DNA of 64,000 nucleotides from Flavobacterium sp. (GTDB lineage: Bacteria; Bacteroidota; Bacteroidia; Flavobacteriales; Flavobacteriaceae). The position numbers were made by a program, and so were the translations under genes. The notes below the pieces were generated by a model. That model saw only the letters and a program-made list of their open reading frames with translations. It was not told the origin of the DNA and did not search any database. The stretch spans positions 1,665,871-1,729,870 of the forward strand of contig NZ_CP136574.1 of NCBI RefSeq assembly GCF_035195345.1. The letters are read 5' to 3'. This document shows positions 35,421 through 43,918 of this stretch, piece after piece; the stretch's first letter is position 1, and every line of letters begins with the position of its first letter.

Positions 35421-36661
35421 TAGTTTTCTACAATTTTATACATTTTATCCGATAAACGAATGCGGAACGGCACTTTCAAAGTACAACTATCACCTTTGGT
35501 TGCTTTTTCTGAAGTTGTATCATTCACAAAGAAATCTTCTAAAATTAATTCTTGTGCACCAGTTGATGGGCCTGTAATTAAAATTTTATCGCCTTTTTTG
35601 ATATCATAGGCTTCAATTTTGAATTCGGCTATGCTTGATTTTGGAAAATAATGCATTCCTTTTCCAACGTATACTTTTTTCTGAGTTGCATTAGAACCTG
35701 GATTATCTGACCATTCGCCTAACTTTTGTCCCAAATAATACCCGCTCCAAAAACCACGATTGTAAACCGTTGCCAAAGCTTCCATCCAAGTGTTGATTTT
35801 TTCTTTGGTAAACGTTCCATCATAATACGAATCGATAGCTTCACGATAGGTTTTGATAACGGTTGCCACATAATCAGCTGCACGTCCTCGACCTTCAATT
35901 TTTAACACTTTTATTCCAGAATCGATTACTTGATCTAGAAAATCTAAGGTGCATAAATCTTTGGGCGACATTAAATATTCGTTGTCAACTTCTATTTCAA
36001 AACCAGATTCTTGGTCAATTACGGTATATTTTTTACGACAATTTTGCTTGCAAGCACCACGATTTGCTGACGAATTATGCGAATGTAAACTCAAATAACA
36101 TTTTCCCGAAACCGCCATACACAAAGCGCCGTGACCAAAAATCTCAATCTCAACTAAATTGCCACTTGGACCTTTTACTTGTTCTTTTTCGATGTCTTCG
36201 GTAATTTTTTTCACTTGCCGTAAACTCAACTCGCGAGACAATACAATGGTATCGGCAAACATGGCGTAGAATTTAACCGTTTCAATGTTAGTCACATTCA
36301 ATTGGGTTGAAATATGCACTTCCATTCCTATCGTTCTAGCCGTCATAATAACCGCTTGGTCGGATGCAATTACAGCCGTAATTCCAGCTTCTTTGGCTTT
36401 GGTCAACAATGTTTTTACAATCGATAAATCGTGGTCGTAAATAATTGTATTTAAAGTTAGATAGGTTCTAACATTTTTTTCGTTGCAACGACGCGCAATT
36501 TCAGGTAAATCATCCAAAACGAAATTTACTGTTGCGCGGGCACGCATATTTAATTGTTCGACACCAAAATAAATCGAATCGCAACCATTATCTAAAGCCG
36601 CTTGCATGGATTCGAAATTTCCTGCAGGAGCCATTAATTCTATTCTTCCAGAAGTTGTCAT
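35420..36661 (-). CDS. trhP: U32-family tRNA hydroxylation protein TrhP
   Basis: A 413-residue member of the peptidase U32 family. E. coli homologues hydroxylate RNA rather than cut protein: TrhP makes 5-hydroxyuridine at tRNA position 34. The TIM-barrel part begins IELMAPAGNFESMQAALDNG; cluster-type cysteines are Cys181, 188, 204, 208 and 237 in GALCMAVSGKCYLSLHSHNS, GACKQNC and PKDLC. A U32_C beta domain (about 332-413) starts KKVYVGKGMHYFPKS and ends RIRLSDKMYKIVEN. The start overlaps the trhO stop by one base. RlhA (rRNA) is the alternative, but pairing with trhO favours TrhP. Confidence 0.85.
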   Translation of the reverse strand: MTTSGRIELMAPAGNFESMQAALDNGCDSIYFGVEQLNMRARATVNFVLDDLPEIARRCNEKNVRTYLTLNTIIYDHDLSIVKTLLTKAKEAGITAVIASDQAVIMTARTIGMEVHISTQLNVTNIETVKFYAMFADTIVLSRELSLRQVKKITEDIEKEQVKGPSGNLVEIEIFGHGALCMAVSGKCYLSLHSHNSSANRGACKQNCRKKYTVIDQESGFEIEVDNEYLMSPKDLCTLDFLDQVIDSGIKVLKIEGRGRAADYVATVIKTYREAIDSYYDGTFTKEKINTWMEALATVYNRGFWSGYYLGQKLGEWSDNPGSNATQKKVYVGKGMHYFPKSSIAEFKIEAYDIKKGDKILITGPSTGAQELILEDFFVNDTTSEKATKGDSCTLKVPFRIRLSDKMYKIVEN

Positions 36662-38019
36662 TAGCTGATAATTTTAAATAATTTATCCGATAATCTTACT
36701 CGGAATGGTACTTCAAAAGTTACTTTATCGCCTGTTTTTGCAAGAGCATTTTCAGTTCCGTTTACCAACATTTTTTCTAAAACCATTTCTTGATTTCCCG
36801 TTGTTGGACCCGAAATTAGAATTCTATCACCAATATTTAATTCTTGGTTTTCTATAACGAAAAGTCCTACTTGTGCTTTCACATAATAATGTTCGGCTTT
36901 ACCAAGCAATACTTTTTTTACTTTTATTTTCTGACGAATGTCTTTTGTTTTTTCGGCTACAGCCAAAGGTTTATCGGACAATTCGCCTGAATGTTTGAAT
37001 TTCAAATTCTCCGATTTTCCTTTTCGGAACACTTTATTACCTACTTGTTTTCCTCTGCGAAGTTTAACTTGTTCGGCTAATGGCAAATGCGTGATTTCTA
37101 AACATTCTGTGGAACAACAATTTTCCATAGCAGCTTGACATTCATCACATTGAATGAACAATAAGTGGCAACCATCATTTAAACAATTGGTATGATTGTC
37201 GCAAGGTTTTCCACATTGATGGCATTGCGAAACAATATCGTCAGTAATTCTTTCACCTAATCTATGATCGAAAACAAAATTCTTTCCAATGAATTTACTT
37301 TCTAAACCTTCCTCTTTAAGTTGCTTGGCATAATTGATGATTCCGCCTTCTAATTGGAATACATTTTTAAAACCTTGGTGCTTGAAATAGGCTGACGCTT
37401 TCTCGCAACGAATTCCTCCGGTGCAATACATCACTAGGTTTTTATCTTCTTTAAAGTCTTTTAATTGCTCGTTGATGATTGGTAAACTTTCTCTAAATGT
37501 TTCCACATCCGGCGTAATCGCACCTTTAAAATGTCCGATTTCACTTTCGTAGTGATTTCTAAAATCAACTACAATGGTGTTTGGATCTTCTAATATTTGA
37601 TTGAATTCTTTTGCTTTTAAATGCACACCAATATTAGTAACGTCAAAAGTTTCATCATTCAAACCATCCGCTACAATTTTGTCACGAACTTTTACAGTCA
37701 ATTTCAAAAACGAATGATCATCGTGTTCTACGGCTACATTTAAACGAATGCCACGCATAAAATCATAGGCTTCTAAAGTTTCACGAAAAGCTTCGAAGTT
37801 TTCAGCGGGAACACTCATTTGAGCATTAATTCCTTCCTTGGCTACATAGGTACGCCCAAGAGCATCGAGTTTGTTCCATTCGATAAATAAATCGTCGCGA
37901 AATTTTTTGGGATCTTCAATTTTGGCATACGCATAGAAAGATAATGTAAGACGTTGTTTTCCAGCTTCATCAATTAGTTGAGCTCTTTCTTCTGCGCTTA
38001 AGGTGTTATACAGTTGCAT
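36661..38019 (-). CDS. trhO: Oxygen-dependent tRNA uridine(34) hydroxylase TrhO with an added U32_C-like C-terminal domain
   Basis: A 452-residue protein. The N-terminal part (1-95) and rhodanese domain (about 125-235) match TrhO, which uses O2 to make 5-hydroxyuridine at tRNA position 34; Cys199 lies in VMYCTGGIRCEKASA. A cysteine-rich segment (about 265-310, CHQCGKPCDNHTNC and CDECQAAMENCC) follows. Unusually, residues about 365-452 (KKVLLGKAEHYYVKAQ ... VPFRVRLSDKLFKIIS) match the C-terminal domain of the adjacent TrhP along its whole length. E. coli TrhO (about 350 residues) lacks this. First gene of the operon, divergent from recA. Confidence 0.9.
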   Translation of the reverse strand: MQLYNTLSAEERAQLIDEAGKQRLTLSFYAYAKIEDPKKFRDDLFIEWNKLDALGRTYVAKEGINAQMSVPAENFEAFRETLEAYDFMRGIRLNVAVEHDDHSFLKLTVKVRDKIVADGLNDETFDVTNIGVHLKAKEFNQILEDPNTIVVDFRNHYESEIGHFKGAITPDVETFRESLPIINEQLKDFKEDKNLVMYCTGGIRCEKASAYFKHQGFKNVFQLEGGIINYAKQLKEEGLESKFIGKNFVFDHRLGERITDDIVSQCHQCGKPCDNHTNCLNDGCHLLFIQCDECQAAMENCCSTECLEITHLPLAEQVKLRRGKQVGNKVFRKGKSENLKFKHSGELSDKPLAVAEKTKDIRQKIKVKKVLLGKAEHYYVKAQVGLFVIENQELNIGDRILISGPTTGNQEMVLEKMLVNGTENALAKTGDKVTFEVPFRVRLSDKLFKIIS

Positions 38020-38191
38020 GCTATAAACGTTTTAAGATTAGAAAATATGAGACGCGATAAATCGCATCTGTACAAAATGGAATTCTAAATGGAAGAATTC
38101 GGGAGCAAAGGTAATAAAATTGGTTAAAAATCAAATCTTTAAATGAATTGGAAAACATATCAACAATTTTTGGAGCAATTGAAAAAAACTG

Positions 38192-38199
38192 TATTTTTA
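38192..38199 (+). promoter_or_regulatory. TATTTTTA -7 element with TTG 19 bases upstream, predicted recA promoter
   Basis: Seven of eight matches to TAnnTTTG. A TTG at 38170-38172 gives a 19-base spacing, within the 17-23 range reported for Flavobacterium. The recA ATG at 38238 is 38 bases further on. No LexA-like palindrome is evident. Confidence 0.45.
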
Positions 38200-38237
38200 C
38201 AAAAAAAAGAATTGTAATCAATTTAAAGCCAAATATT

Positions 38238-39242
38238 ATGAGTTCAGACAAAGAAGCCAAATTAAAAGCCTTACAACTAACATTAGACAAACTTGACAAA
38301 ACGTACGGAAAAGGAACCGTAATGAAACTAGGCGATAGCGCTGTTGAAGAAATAGAGGCTATTCCGTCAGGTTCATTAGGAATTGACTTGGCCCTTGGAG
38401 TAAATGGTTACCCAAGAGGAAGAGTTATTGAAATCTACGGACCAGAATCGTCAGGTAAGACTACATTAACATTACACGCCATTGCTGAAGCTCAAAAAGC
38501 AGGAGGAATTGCAGCATTTATTGACGCAGAACACGCTTTTGACCGTTTTTATGCTGAAAAATTAGGAATCGATATTGATAACTTAATTATTTCACAACCA
38601 GATAATGGCGAACAAGCCTTAGAAATTGCAGAAAGTTTAATTCGTTCGGGAGCTGTTGACATTGTTGTTATTGACTCGGTTGCTGCTTTAACACCAAAAA
38701 GTGAAATTGAAGGCGATATGGGTGATTCTAAAATGGGATTACACGCGCGTTTGATGTCGCAAGCATTGAGAAAATTAACAGGAACGATTCATAAAACAAA
38801 CTGTACTGTATTTTTTATTAACCAGTTACGTGATAAAATTGGGGTTATGTTTGGAAGTCCAGAAACTACAACTGGAGGAAATGCATTAAAATTCTATGCT
38901 TCTGTTCGTATTGACATTCGTAAATCCACTCAAATAAAAGATGGCGATAATGTTTTAGGAAACAGAACCAAAGTTAAAATTGTTAAAAACAAAGTCGCAC
39001 CACCTTTTAGAACTGCAGAATTTGATATTATGTATGGTGAAGGAATTTCAAAAGTAGGTGAAGTTTTAGACTTAGCGGTAGAGTTTGAAATCATTAAAAA
39101 AAGTGGTTCTTGGTTTAGCTACGGAGAAACTAAATTGGGTCAAGGTAGAGATGCGGTAAAAGCATTGATCAAAGACAACCCAGAATTAATGGATGAATTA
39201 GAACAAAAAATTAAAGATCTCATCAAAGAAAATAACGCTTAA
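38238..39242 (+). CDS. recA: Recombinase RecA
   Basis: Strand-exchange ATPase of homologous recombination and SOS signalling. The 334-residue protein has Walker A GPESSGKTT (about 66-74), EAQKAGGIAAFIDAEHAFD, Walker B VDIVVIDSVAAL, and the MSQALRKLTGTIHKTNC and FINQLRDKIGVMFGSPETT loops. The ATG at 38238 (MSSDKEAKLKA) is chosen because it lies downstream of the predicted promoter and matches RecA N-termini; a longer in-frame ATG at 38148 would precede that promoter. A strong terminator follows. Confidence 0.98.
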   Translation: MSSDKEAKLKALQLTLDKLDKTYGKGTVMKLGDSAVEEIEAIPSGSLGIDLALGVNGYPRGRVIEIYGPESSGKTTLTLHAIAEAQKAGGIAAFIDAEHAFDRFYAEKLGIDIDNLIISQPDNGEQALEIAESLIRSGAVDIVVIDSVAALTPKSEIEGDMGDSKMGLHARLMSQALRKLTGTIHKTNCTVFFINQLRDKIGVMFGSPETTTGGNALKFYASVRIDIRKSTQIKDGDNVLGNRTKVKIVKNKVAPPFRTAEFDIMYGEGISKVGEVLDLAVEFEIIKKSGSWFSYGETKLGQGRDAVKALIKDNPELMDELEQKIKDLIKENNA

Positions 39243-39247
39243 AAATT

Positions 39248-39275
39248 AAATCACGCCTTGAGCGTGATTTTTTTT
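39248..39275 (+). terminator. recA terminator
   Basis: AAATCACGC (39248-39256) and GCGTGATTT (39262-39270) with a CTTGA loop, then a T-run. Confidence 0.9.
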
Positions 39276-39335
39276 GTAAATTGACGCAACCTTTTTAAAA
39301 AAAATTAATCTACTAAGTATAATAAACCATTACAA

Positions 39336-39737
39336 ATGAAAAAATTAATTTTATTAGTAAGCCTTCTATTTTTGTTCAATTCTTGTCAGTTAGATGAGAA
39401 TAATTTTACTGTTGAAATTTTACCGGTACATACTGTTGAAATGCCCACTGAATTTACTCTTGGTGAAGTATATGAAATTACTATGGAATATTACAGACCC
39501 TCAAATTGTCATTCACCATATGGTGTTTATTATGAAAAAGATTTGAATGTAAGAACTTGTGCTGTAAGAAATTTGGTTGAAGAAAGAGGCAATTGTGCAC
39601 CAGTAGAAAATATTTTGGTTAGAGAAACATTTAATTTTCATGTTACAAACACCGGAAACTATGTATTTAAGTTTTGGACAGGAACCGACAGTGAAGGAAA
39701 TGACACATTTATTACACATGATGTTCCAGTAAATTAA
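39336..39737 (+). CDS. Hypothetical lipoprotein (133 residues)
   Basis: Not recognised as a named family. A lipoprotein signal with lipobox FNSC (Cys17) is followed by a beta-rich domain that includes four further cysteines (in PSNCHSPYGV, VRTCAVRN and RGNCAPVEN). It ends 11 bp before the sigma-factor gene in the same direction, so it may be the surface or periplasmic arm of that signalling unit. Confidence 0.75.
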   Translation: MKKLILLVSLLFLFNSCQLDENNFTVEILPVHTVEMPTEFTLGEVYEITMEYYRPSNCHSPYGVYYEKDLNVRTCAVRNLVEERGNCAPVENILVRETFNFHVTNTGNYVFKFWTGTDSEGNDTFITHDVPVN

Positions 39738-39748
39738 CATACAATAAA

Positions 39749-40291
39749 TTGATTATAGAGCAACTTATACATGAATGTAGTAACAACAATACTAAAGCAC
39801 AAGAGCAAGTTTATCGCTTATTAGCGCCAAAGTTGTTTTCTGTGTGTTTGAAGTATTCGCGTAATTATGAAGAAGCTCAAGATAATTTACAAGAAAGTTT
39901 TTTAATCATATTTGATAAAATAAACCAATACAAAAACTCAGGTTCATTTGAAGGTTGGGCAAAACGAATAGTAATTAATTATGTTTTACAACAATATAGA
40001 AAACAAAATGTTTTTGAAATTGTTTCAGAGAAAATTCCGGCTGAAGAGGAACTAGAAATTGATGATGATTCTATTAGTATTGAATTTTTAACAAAAATAA
40101 TACAAGAGTTACCCGATAGGTATCGACTAGTTTTTAACTTATATGTTTTAGATGGATATTCCCACAAGGAAATTTCAGAAATGTTAGGAATAAATATTGG
40201 GACATCTAAATCAAATTTAGCCCGAGCAAAAGCTATTTTGAAAACTAAAATTGATGTAAATAGTAGTTTTGATGTAAAAAAAAGTAAATGA
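39749..40291 (+). CDS. ECF-type RNA polymerase sigma factor (TTG start)
   Basis: A 180-residue extracytoplasmic-function sigma factor. Region 2 includes YEEAQDNLQESFLIIFDKIN and GSFEGWAKRIVINYVLQQY; region 4 includes LPDRYRLVFNLYVLDGYSHK and GTSKSNLARAKAILK. The frame has no ATG upstream of the conserved region and an upstream TGA at 39719-39721, so the TTG at 39749 is the only sensible start: the residues after it (IIEQLIHECSNNNTKAQEQ) are typical for this family. Its last four bases overlap the next gene, which looks like its anti-sigma partner. Confidence 0.92.
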   Translation: MIIEQLIHECSNNNTKAQEQVYRLLAPKLFSVCLKYSRNYEEAQDNLQESFLIIFDKINQYKNSGSFEGWAKRIVINYVLQQYRKQNVFEIVSEKIPAEEELEIDDDSISIEFLTKIIQELPDRYRLVFNLYVLDGYSHKEISEMLGINIGTSKSNLARAKAILKTKIDVNSSFDVKKSK

Positions 40292-41937
40292 AAGAAAATA
40301 AAAATATAGAACGCTTATTTCAAAAAAAATTTAAAGATTTTGAGGCTTTACCGCCTGAAGATTCTTGGGATTTTATTGCTGATCGTTTACATAAAAAGAA
40401 GAAGAAAAGAATAATCCCAATTTGGTTTCAACTTTCTGGAGTTGCAGCCTCTATACTATTAGTTGGTGGATTAATTTGGAATTTTACAGCTCAAAATGAA
40501 ACGGAACAATTGCCCGCTTTTGAGAATACTATTGTAAATGGTAAAGAAACAAATAATAACGAAATAAATTCAAAAACTAAATTTTCAACAGATGAATCTT
40601 TGGTTTATGATTCTAAAGAAAAAAACAACAAAAAAAATTCTTTAGAATCGGACCAACAAAACAATAACAAATCGAAAATATACAAAGAGAATCTTTTGAA
40701 TAAACAGAATAAAATTAATTCTGGAAAAACAAATACGATCATTACATACAATGAATTAGAAAAAAATACAGATTCAAATTATAAAAGAAAAAAGAAATCA
40801 AATAACAATTTCAAACAACAACGTTTTGGTAAAGAAAATCCAGAAACAGTAGTGATTTCTAATACCAAAAAATCAACAACTAAAAGAAAGTCAAAATTCA
40901 AGTCAAATAAAAGTAATGTTGGTTTTGAAAATGAAATTTCAACTGATTTAATTGTTGCTGATAAATCATCGAAAGAACAACAAATCATGAAAAACGATAT
41001 TGATACGTTTTTTGAAGAATCAACAACAAACAAAACATTTGTAACTAATAATGATTCTATAAACAGTGAAACAAACAATACTAATGTGCTTGCTTCTACT
41101 GAGATTATTTGTAAAGATAGTACTCTAATAGCCGAAGTTTTAAAAGAAACTAATCCGTTAGAGGAATTGCTTAAAGAAAAAGAGGTTGGGAAAAATGAAG
41201 ATGAAAAAGAAGAAAAAAGAAGTAAATGGGCGATTAGCACTAACGCATCGCCTGTTTATTTTAATTCATTAGCAGAAGGTTCTTCTATTGATGAACAATT
41301 TAATTCGAACAGTAAAAACTACACAACAACTTTAAGTATTGGATTAGCCGGAAGCTACGCAATAAATGATAAGTTAAGCTTAAAAACTGGCGTAAACAGC
41401 ATCAATCTTAGCTACAATACAAATGATGTTCTTTTTGAATCTAGAATGAGAGAAGTAGATAATAATATTCCAACTATCTCAAGAAATGCAAATGCATCTA
41501 ATATGGTTTTTAGTTCAAAAAACGGAACTGTAAACGAAATATCTGGTGATGTAGAAAACGTAATTATTGATAATAATATAGGCGCTTTAAAACAAAACAT
41601 CTCTTATATTGAAGTGCCACTAGAGCTTAGTTACAAATTAATTGACAAGAAATTTGGGGTAGAAATAATTGGCGGAATGAGTACTTTATTTCTGAATCAA
41701 AACAATATTTCTTTAGTAACTAATGGCCTTGAAATGGAAGTTGGAAGAGCAAATAATTTAAACAATATACATTTTAGTAGTAATGTCGGTTTGGGTTTTA
41801 AATACTCGTTCTGGAAAAGCTTTAATGCTAATTTCCAACCTATGTTTAAATACCAAATCAATACCTTTAATCAGAATTCTAGTAATTTCAAACCTTATTT
41901 CATTGGTTTGTATTCTGGAATTAGTTTTAGTTTTTAA
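40288..41937 (+). CDS. Candidate dual-membrane-spanning anti-sigma protein with C-terminal outer-membrane barrel
   Basis: A 549-residue protein overlapping the sigma-factor gene by 4 bases (ATGA). Residues 1-40 are charged and probably cytoplasmic (ALPPEDSWDFIADRLHKKKK, an anti-sigma-like start), residues about 43-66 form one transmembrane helix, about 67-310 are a low-complexity Asn/Lys/Ser/Glu linker, and about 310-549 are a PorT-like beta-barrel with alternating strands and a terminal phenylalanine (GLYSGISFSF). The order fits dual-membrane-spanning anti-sigma factors (Dma) reported in Bacteroides thetaiotaomicron, which link the outer membrane to a cytoplasmic sigma factor and affect vesiculation. 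No experimental support is available for this gene. Confidence 0.8.
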   Translation: MKENKNIERLFQKKFKDFEALPPEDSWDFIADRLHKKKKKRIIPIWFQLSGVAASILLVGGLIWNFTAQNETEQLPAFENTIVNGKETNNNEINSKTKFSTDESLVYDSKEKNNKKNSLESDQQNNNKSKIYKENLLNKQNKINSGKTNTIITYNELEKNTDSNYKRKKKSNNNFKQQRFGKENPETVVISNTKKSTTKRKSKFKSNKSNVGFENEISTDLIVADKSSKEQQIMKNDIDTFFEESTTNKTFVTNNDSINSETNNTNVLASTEIICKDSTLIAEVLKETNPLEELLKEKEVGKNEDEKEEKRSKWAISTNASPVYFNSLAEGSSIDEQFNSNSKNYTTTLSIGLAGSYAINDKLSLKTGVNSINLSYNTNDVLFESRMREVDNNIPTISRNANASNMVFSSKNGTVNEISGDVENVIIDNNIGALKQNISYIEVPLELSYKLIDKKFGVEIIGGMSTLFLNQNNISLVTNGLEMEVGRANNLNNIHFSSNVGLGFKYSFWKSFNANFQPMFKYQINTFNQNSSNFKPYFIGLYSGISFSF

Positions 41938-42003
41938 GCTTGCGAAAAGTAAGTTTAAATTTTTTAGTTAAGTTGTTTCGTTTCTAGTTAAAACGAAACT
42001 GAG

Positions 42004-42030
42004 AAAGTCCAAATTCGTTTGGACTTTTTT
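42004..42030. terminator. Bidirectional terminator between the barrel gene and plsC
   Basis: AAAGTCCAAA and TTTGGACTTT with a TTCG loop, then a T-run on the plus strand; the A-run on the left can serve the convergent plsC. A separate weaker inverted repeat (GTTTCGTTT/AAACGAAAC) lies at about 41974-41998. Confidence 0.85.
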
Positions 42031-42769
42031 ATTTTAAATCGTTTTCCAATGGTTCTAAAATTAACTGACGTACTTGCTTCTTAATATCGTTTTTATCTTC
42101 TAAAGTTTTACCTTTCGTTTCAATTATTGGATAAATCTTAGCGCGCATTTTTCCGGGACTTCCACTGAAAAAAGTATAGGAAAAACGTTTTTTATTGTCA
42201 AAAAATACCATTGGAACTATTGGTAAGCCGTGTTCAATTGCAATTCTGAAAGCACCATCTTTAAATTCATCTAACACAATATGTTCTTCAGGCACACCAC
42301 CTTCTGGAAAAATACAAATACTCAAGCCTTGCTGAATTCTTTTTTGAGCGCGTTCAAAAACAGCATATCTACTTTTACTGCTGCTTCTATCTACCAAAAT
42401 ACAAACGCGTTTATAAATAAATCCAAAAATCGGAATATTTGCTAATTCTTTTTTTCCAACAAATACAAATGGATGATTTTTAACTGCAATTAACATCAAC
42501 ATGATATCGGTCATCGAAGTATGATTGGCTACTAACATATAGCTTTTCCCTTCCTCAAAAACATCATCGCCTTCAATAGAATAATTAAAACCCATTCCAA
42601 TTAAAATAATCTTAGACCACAACCTTGCTATTTTAAAAAATAGTGGATAGGTTTTCTCACTTAAAATAGTGGCAAAAATAAATGGAAATAATACTATAAT
42701 TGGAACTAAAACCAAGATATAAAACCAAATTCGGTATAATAAAGTAAGTGGGTATTTTAAAAATTTCAT
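42029..42769 (-). CDS. plsC: 1-acyl-sn-glycerol-3-phosphate acyltransferase
   Basis: Transfers the second acyl chain to lysophosphatidic acid at the inner membrane. 246 residues with an N-terminal hydrophobic region (about 8-36), the catalytic HX4D motif HTSMTD (His83-Asp88), and IFPEGGVPE (about 152-160) as the substrate-binding FPEG block. Its 3' end is in the bidirectional terminator. Confidence 0.92.
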   Translation of the reverse strand: MKFLKYPLTLLYRIWFYILVLVPIIVLFPFIFATILSEKTYPLFFKIARLWSKIILIGMGFNYSIEGDDVFEEGKSYMLVANHTSMTDIMLMLIAVKNHPFVFVGKKELANIPIFGFIYKRVCILVDRSSSKSRYAVFERAQKRIQQGLSICIFPEGGVPEEHIVLDEFKDGAFRIAIEHGLPIVPMVFFDNKKRFSYTFFSGSPGKMRAKIYPIIETKGKTLEDKNDIKKQVRQLILEPLENDLK

Positions 42770-42851
42770 CGGTTTTAAACTATTAGAATTTCAAAAGTAA
42801 TGATTTTAATAAAACTTAGCCGTTTTACTTTTCCCTTTTTGCATTATGGTT

Positions 42852-42859
42852 TACATTTG
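42852..42859 (+). promoter_or_regulatory. TACATTTG -7 element for trpS
   Basis: Exact TAnnTTTG match, 17 bases before the trpS ATG. Confidence 0.5.
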
Positions 42860-42876
42860 CAAAAATAAGTTTAACA

Positions 42877-43845
42877 ATGGCAAAAATTTTAACCGGAGTT
42901 CAAAGTACAGGAACGCCACACTTAGGAAATTTATTAGGAGCAATTTTACCTGCTATTCAAATGGCAGCAAATCCTGATAATCAATCGTTTCTTTTTATTG
43001 CCGATTTGCATTCGATTACGCAAATCAAAAATGGCAATGAATTAAGACAAAACACCTACAGTACAGCGGCTACTTGGCTTGCTTGTGGTTTAGATACTAC
43101 TAAAGTTATTTTCTATCGTCAATCTGATGTGCCTCAAACAGCGGAATTATCTTGGTATTTAAGTTGTTTCTTTCCGTTTCAACGATTAACATTAGCGCAT
43201 TCGTTCAAAGATAAAGCAGATCGATTAGAAGATGTAAATGCTGGATTATTTACTTATCCAATGCTAATGGCGGCCGATATCTTATTATATGATGCCAATA
43301 TTGTTCCGGTGGGAAAAGATCAAATGCAGCATCTTGAAATTACTCGTGATGTAGCTTCGCGTTTTAACCACCAAATGGGTGAAACTTTTGTATTACCTGA
43401 AGGAAAAACAAGTGAAGAAACTATGTATGTTCCGGGAACTGATGGCCAAAAAATGAGTAAATCGAGAAATAATTTCATTAATATTTTTGTAGACGATAAA
43501 GCGCTTCGCAAACAAATTATGGGAATTCAAACCGATAGTACACCGCTTGAAGAACCAAAAAATCCAGACACTTGTAATTGTTTTGCATTATACAAATTGT
43601 TAGCGACACCCGAACAAACGGAAGTAATGAAAGCTAATTATTTAGCTGGAAATTACGGCTACGGTCACGCAAAACAAGCTTTATTTGAATTGATTGTAGA
43701 AAAGTTTGCCACCGAAAGAGAAAAATACAATTACTACATCAACAACCTAGAAGAAGTTGATAGATTATTACTTGAAGGTGCCGCAAAAGCAGGGGAAGTA
43801 GCTAATGGTGTTTTAAAAAGAGTGAGAGAGAAGTTGGGATATTAA
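42877..43845 (+). CDS. trpS: Tryptophanyl-tRNA synthetase
   Basis: Charges tRNA-Trp. The 322-residue class I synthetase has the HIGH-like TGTPHLGNLLGA near residues 11-22, IADLHSITQIK, DILLYDANIVPVGKDQMQHL and the KMSKS loop in GTDGQKMSKSRNN. Length is normal. A strong inverted repeat follows and separates it from the convergent lipoprotein pseudogene. Confidence 0.97.
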   Translation: MAKILTGVQSTGTPHLGNLLGAILPAIQMAANPDNQSFLFIADLHSITQIKNGNELRQNTYSTAATWLACGLDTTKVIFYRQSDVPQTAELSWYLSCFFPFQRLTLAHSFKDKADRLEDVNAGLFTYPMLMAADILLYDANIVPVGKDQMQHLEITRDVASRFNHQMGETFVLPEGKTSEETMYVPGTDGQKMSKSRNNFINIFVDDKALRKQIMGIQTDSTPLEEPKNPDTCNCFALYKLLATPEQTEVMKANYLAGNYGYGHAKQALFELIVEKFATEREKYNYYINNLEEVDRLLLEGAAKAGEVANGVLKRVREKLGY

Positions 43846-43856
43846 AAACTCAAAGT

Positions 43857-43918
43857 TCATTAAAGAATAAAACCTCAAAGTTTAGACTTCTAAACTTTGA
43901 GGTTTTATTCTTTAATGA
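43857..43918. terminator. 29-bp perfect inverted repeat, bidirectional terminator downstream of trpS
   Basis: Arms 43857-43885 and 43890-43918 match over 29 bp around a 4-base ACTT loop. It is much longer than a usual terminator stem and contains the last codons and stop of the convergent minus-strand gene. T- and A-rich parts lie inside the stem rather than after it. Confidence 0.7.

Noticed and set aside
40779..41240. Minus-strand frame of 153 residues
   Set aside because: Antisense to the low-complexity linker of the anti-sigma-like protein; a product of its Asn/Lys/Ser codon bias.
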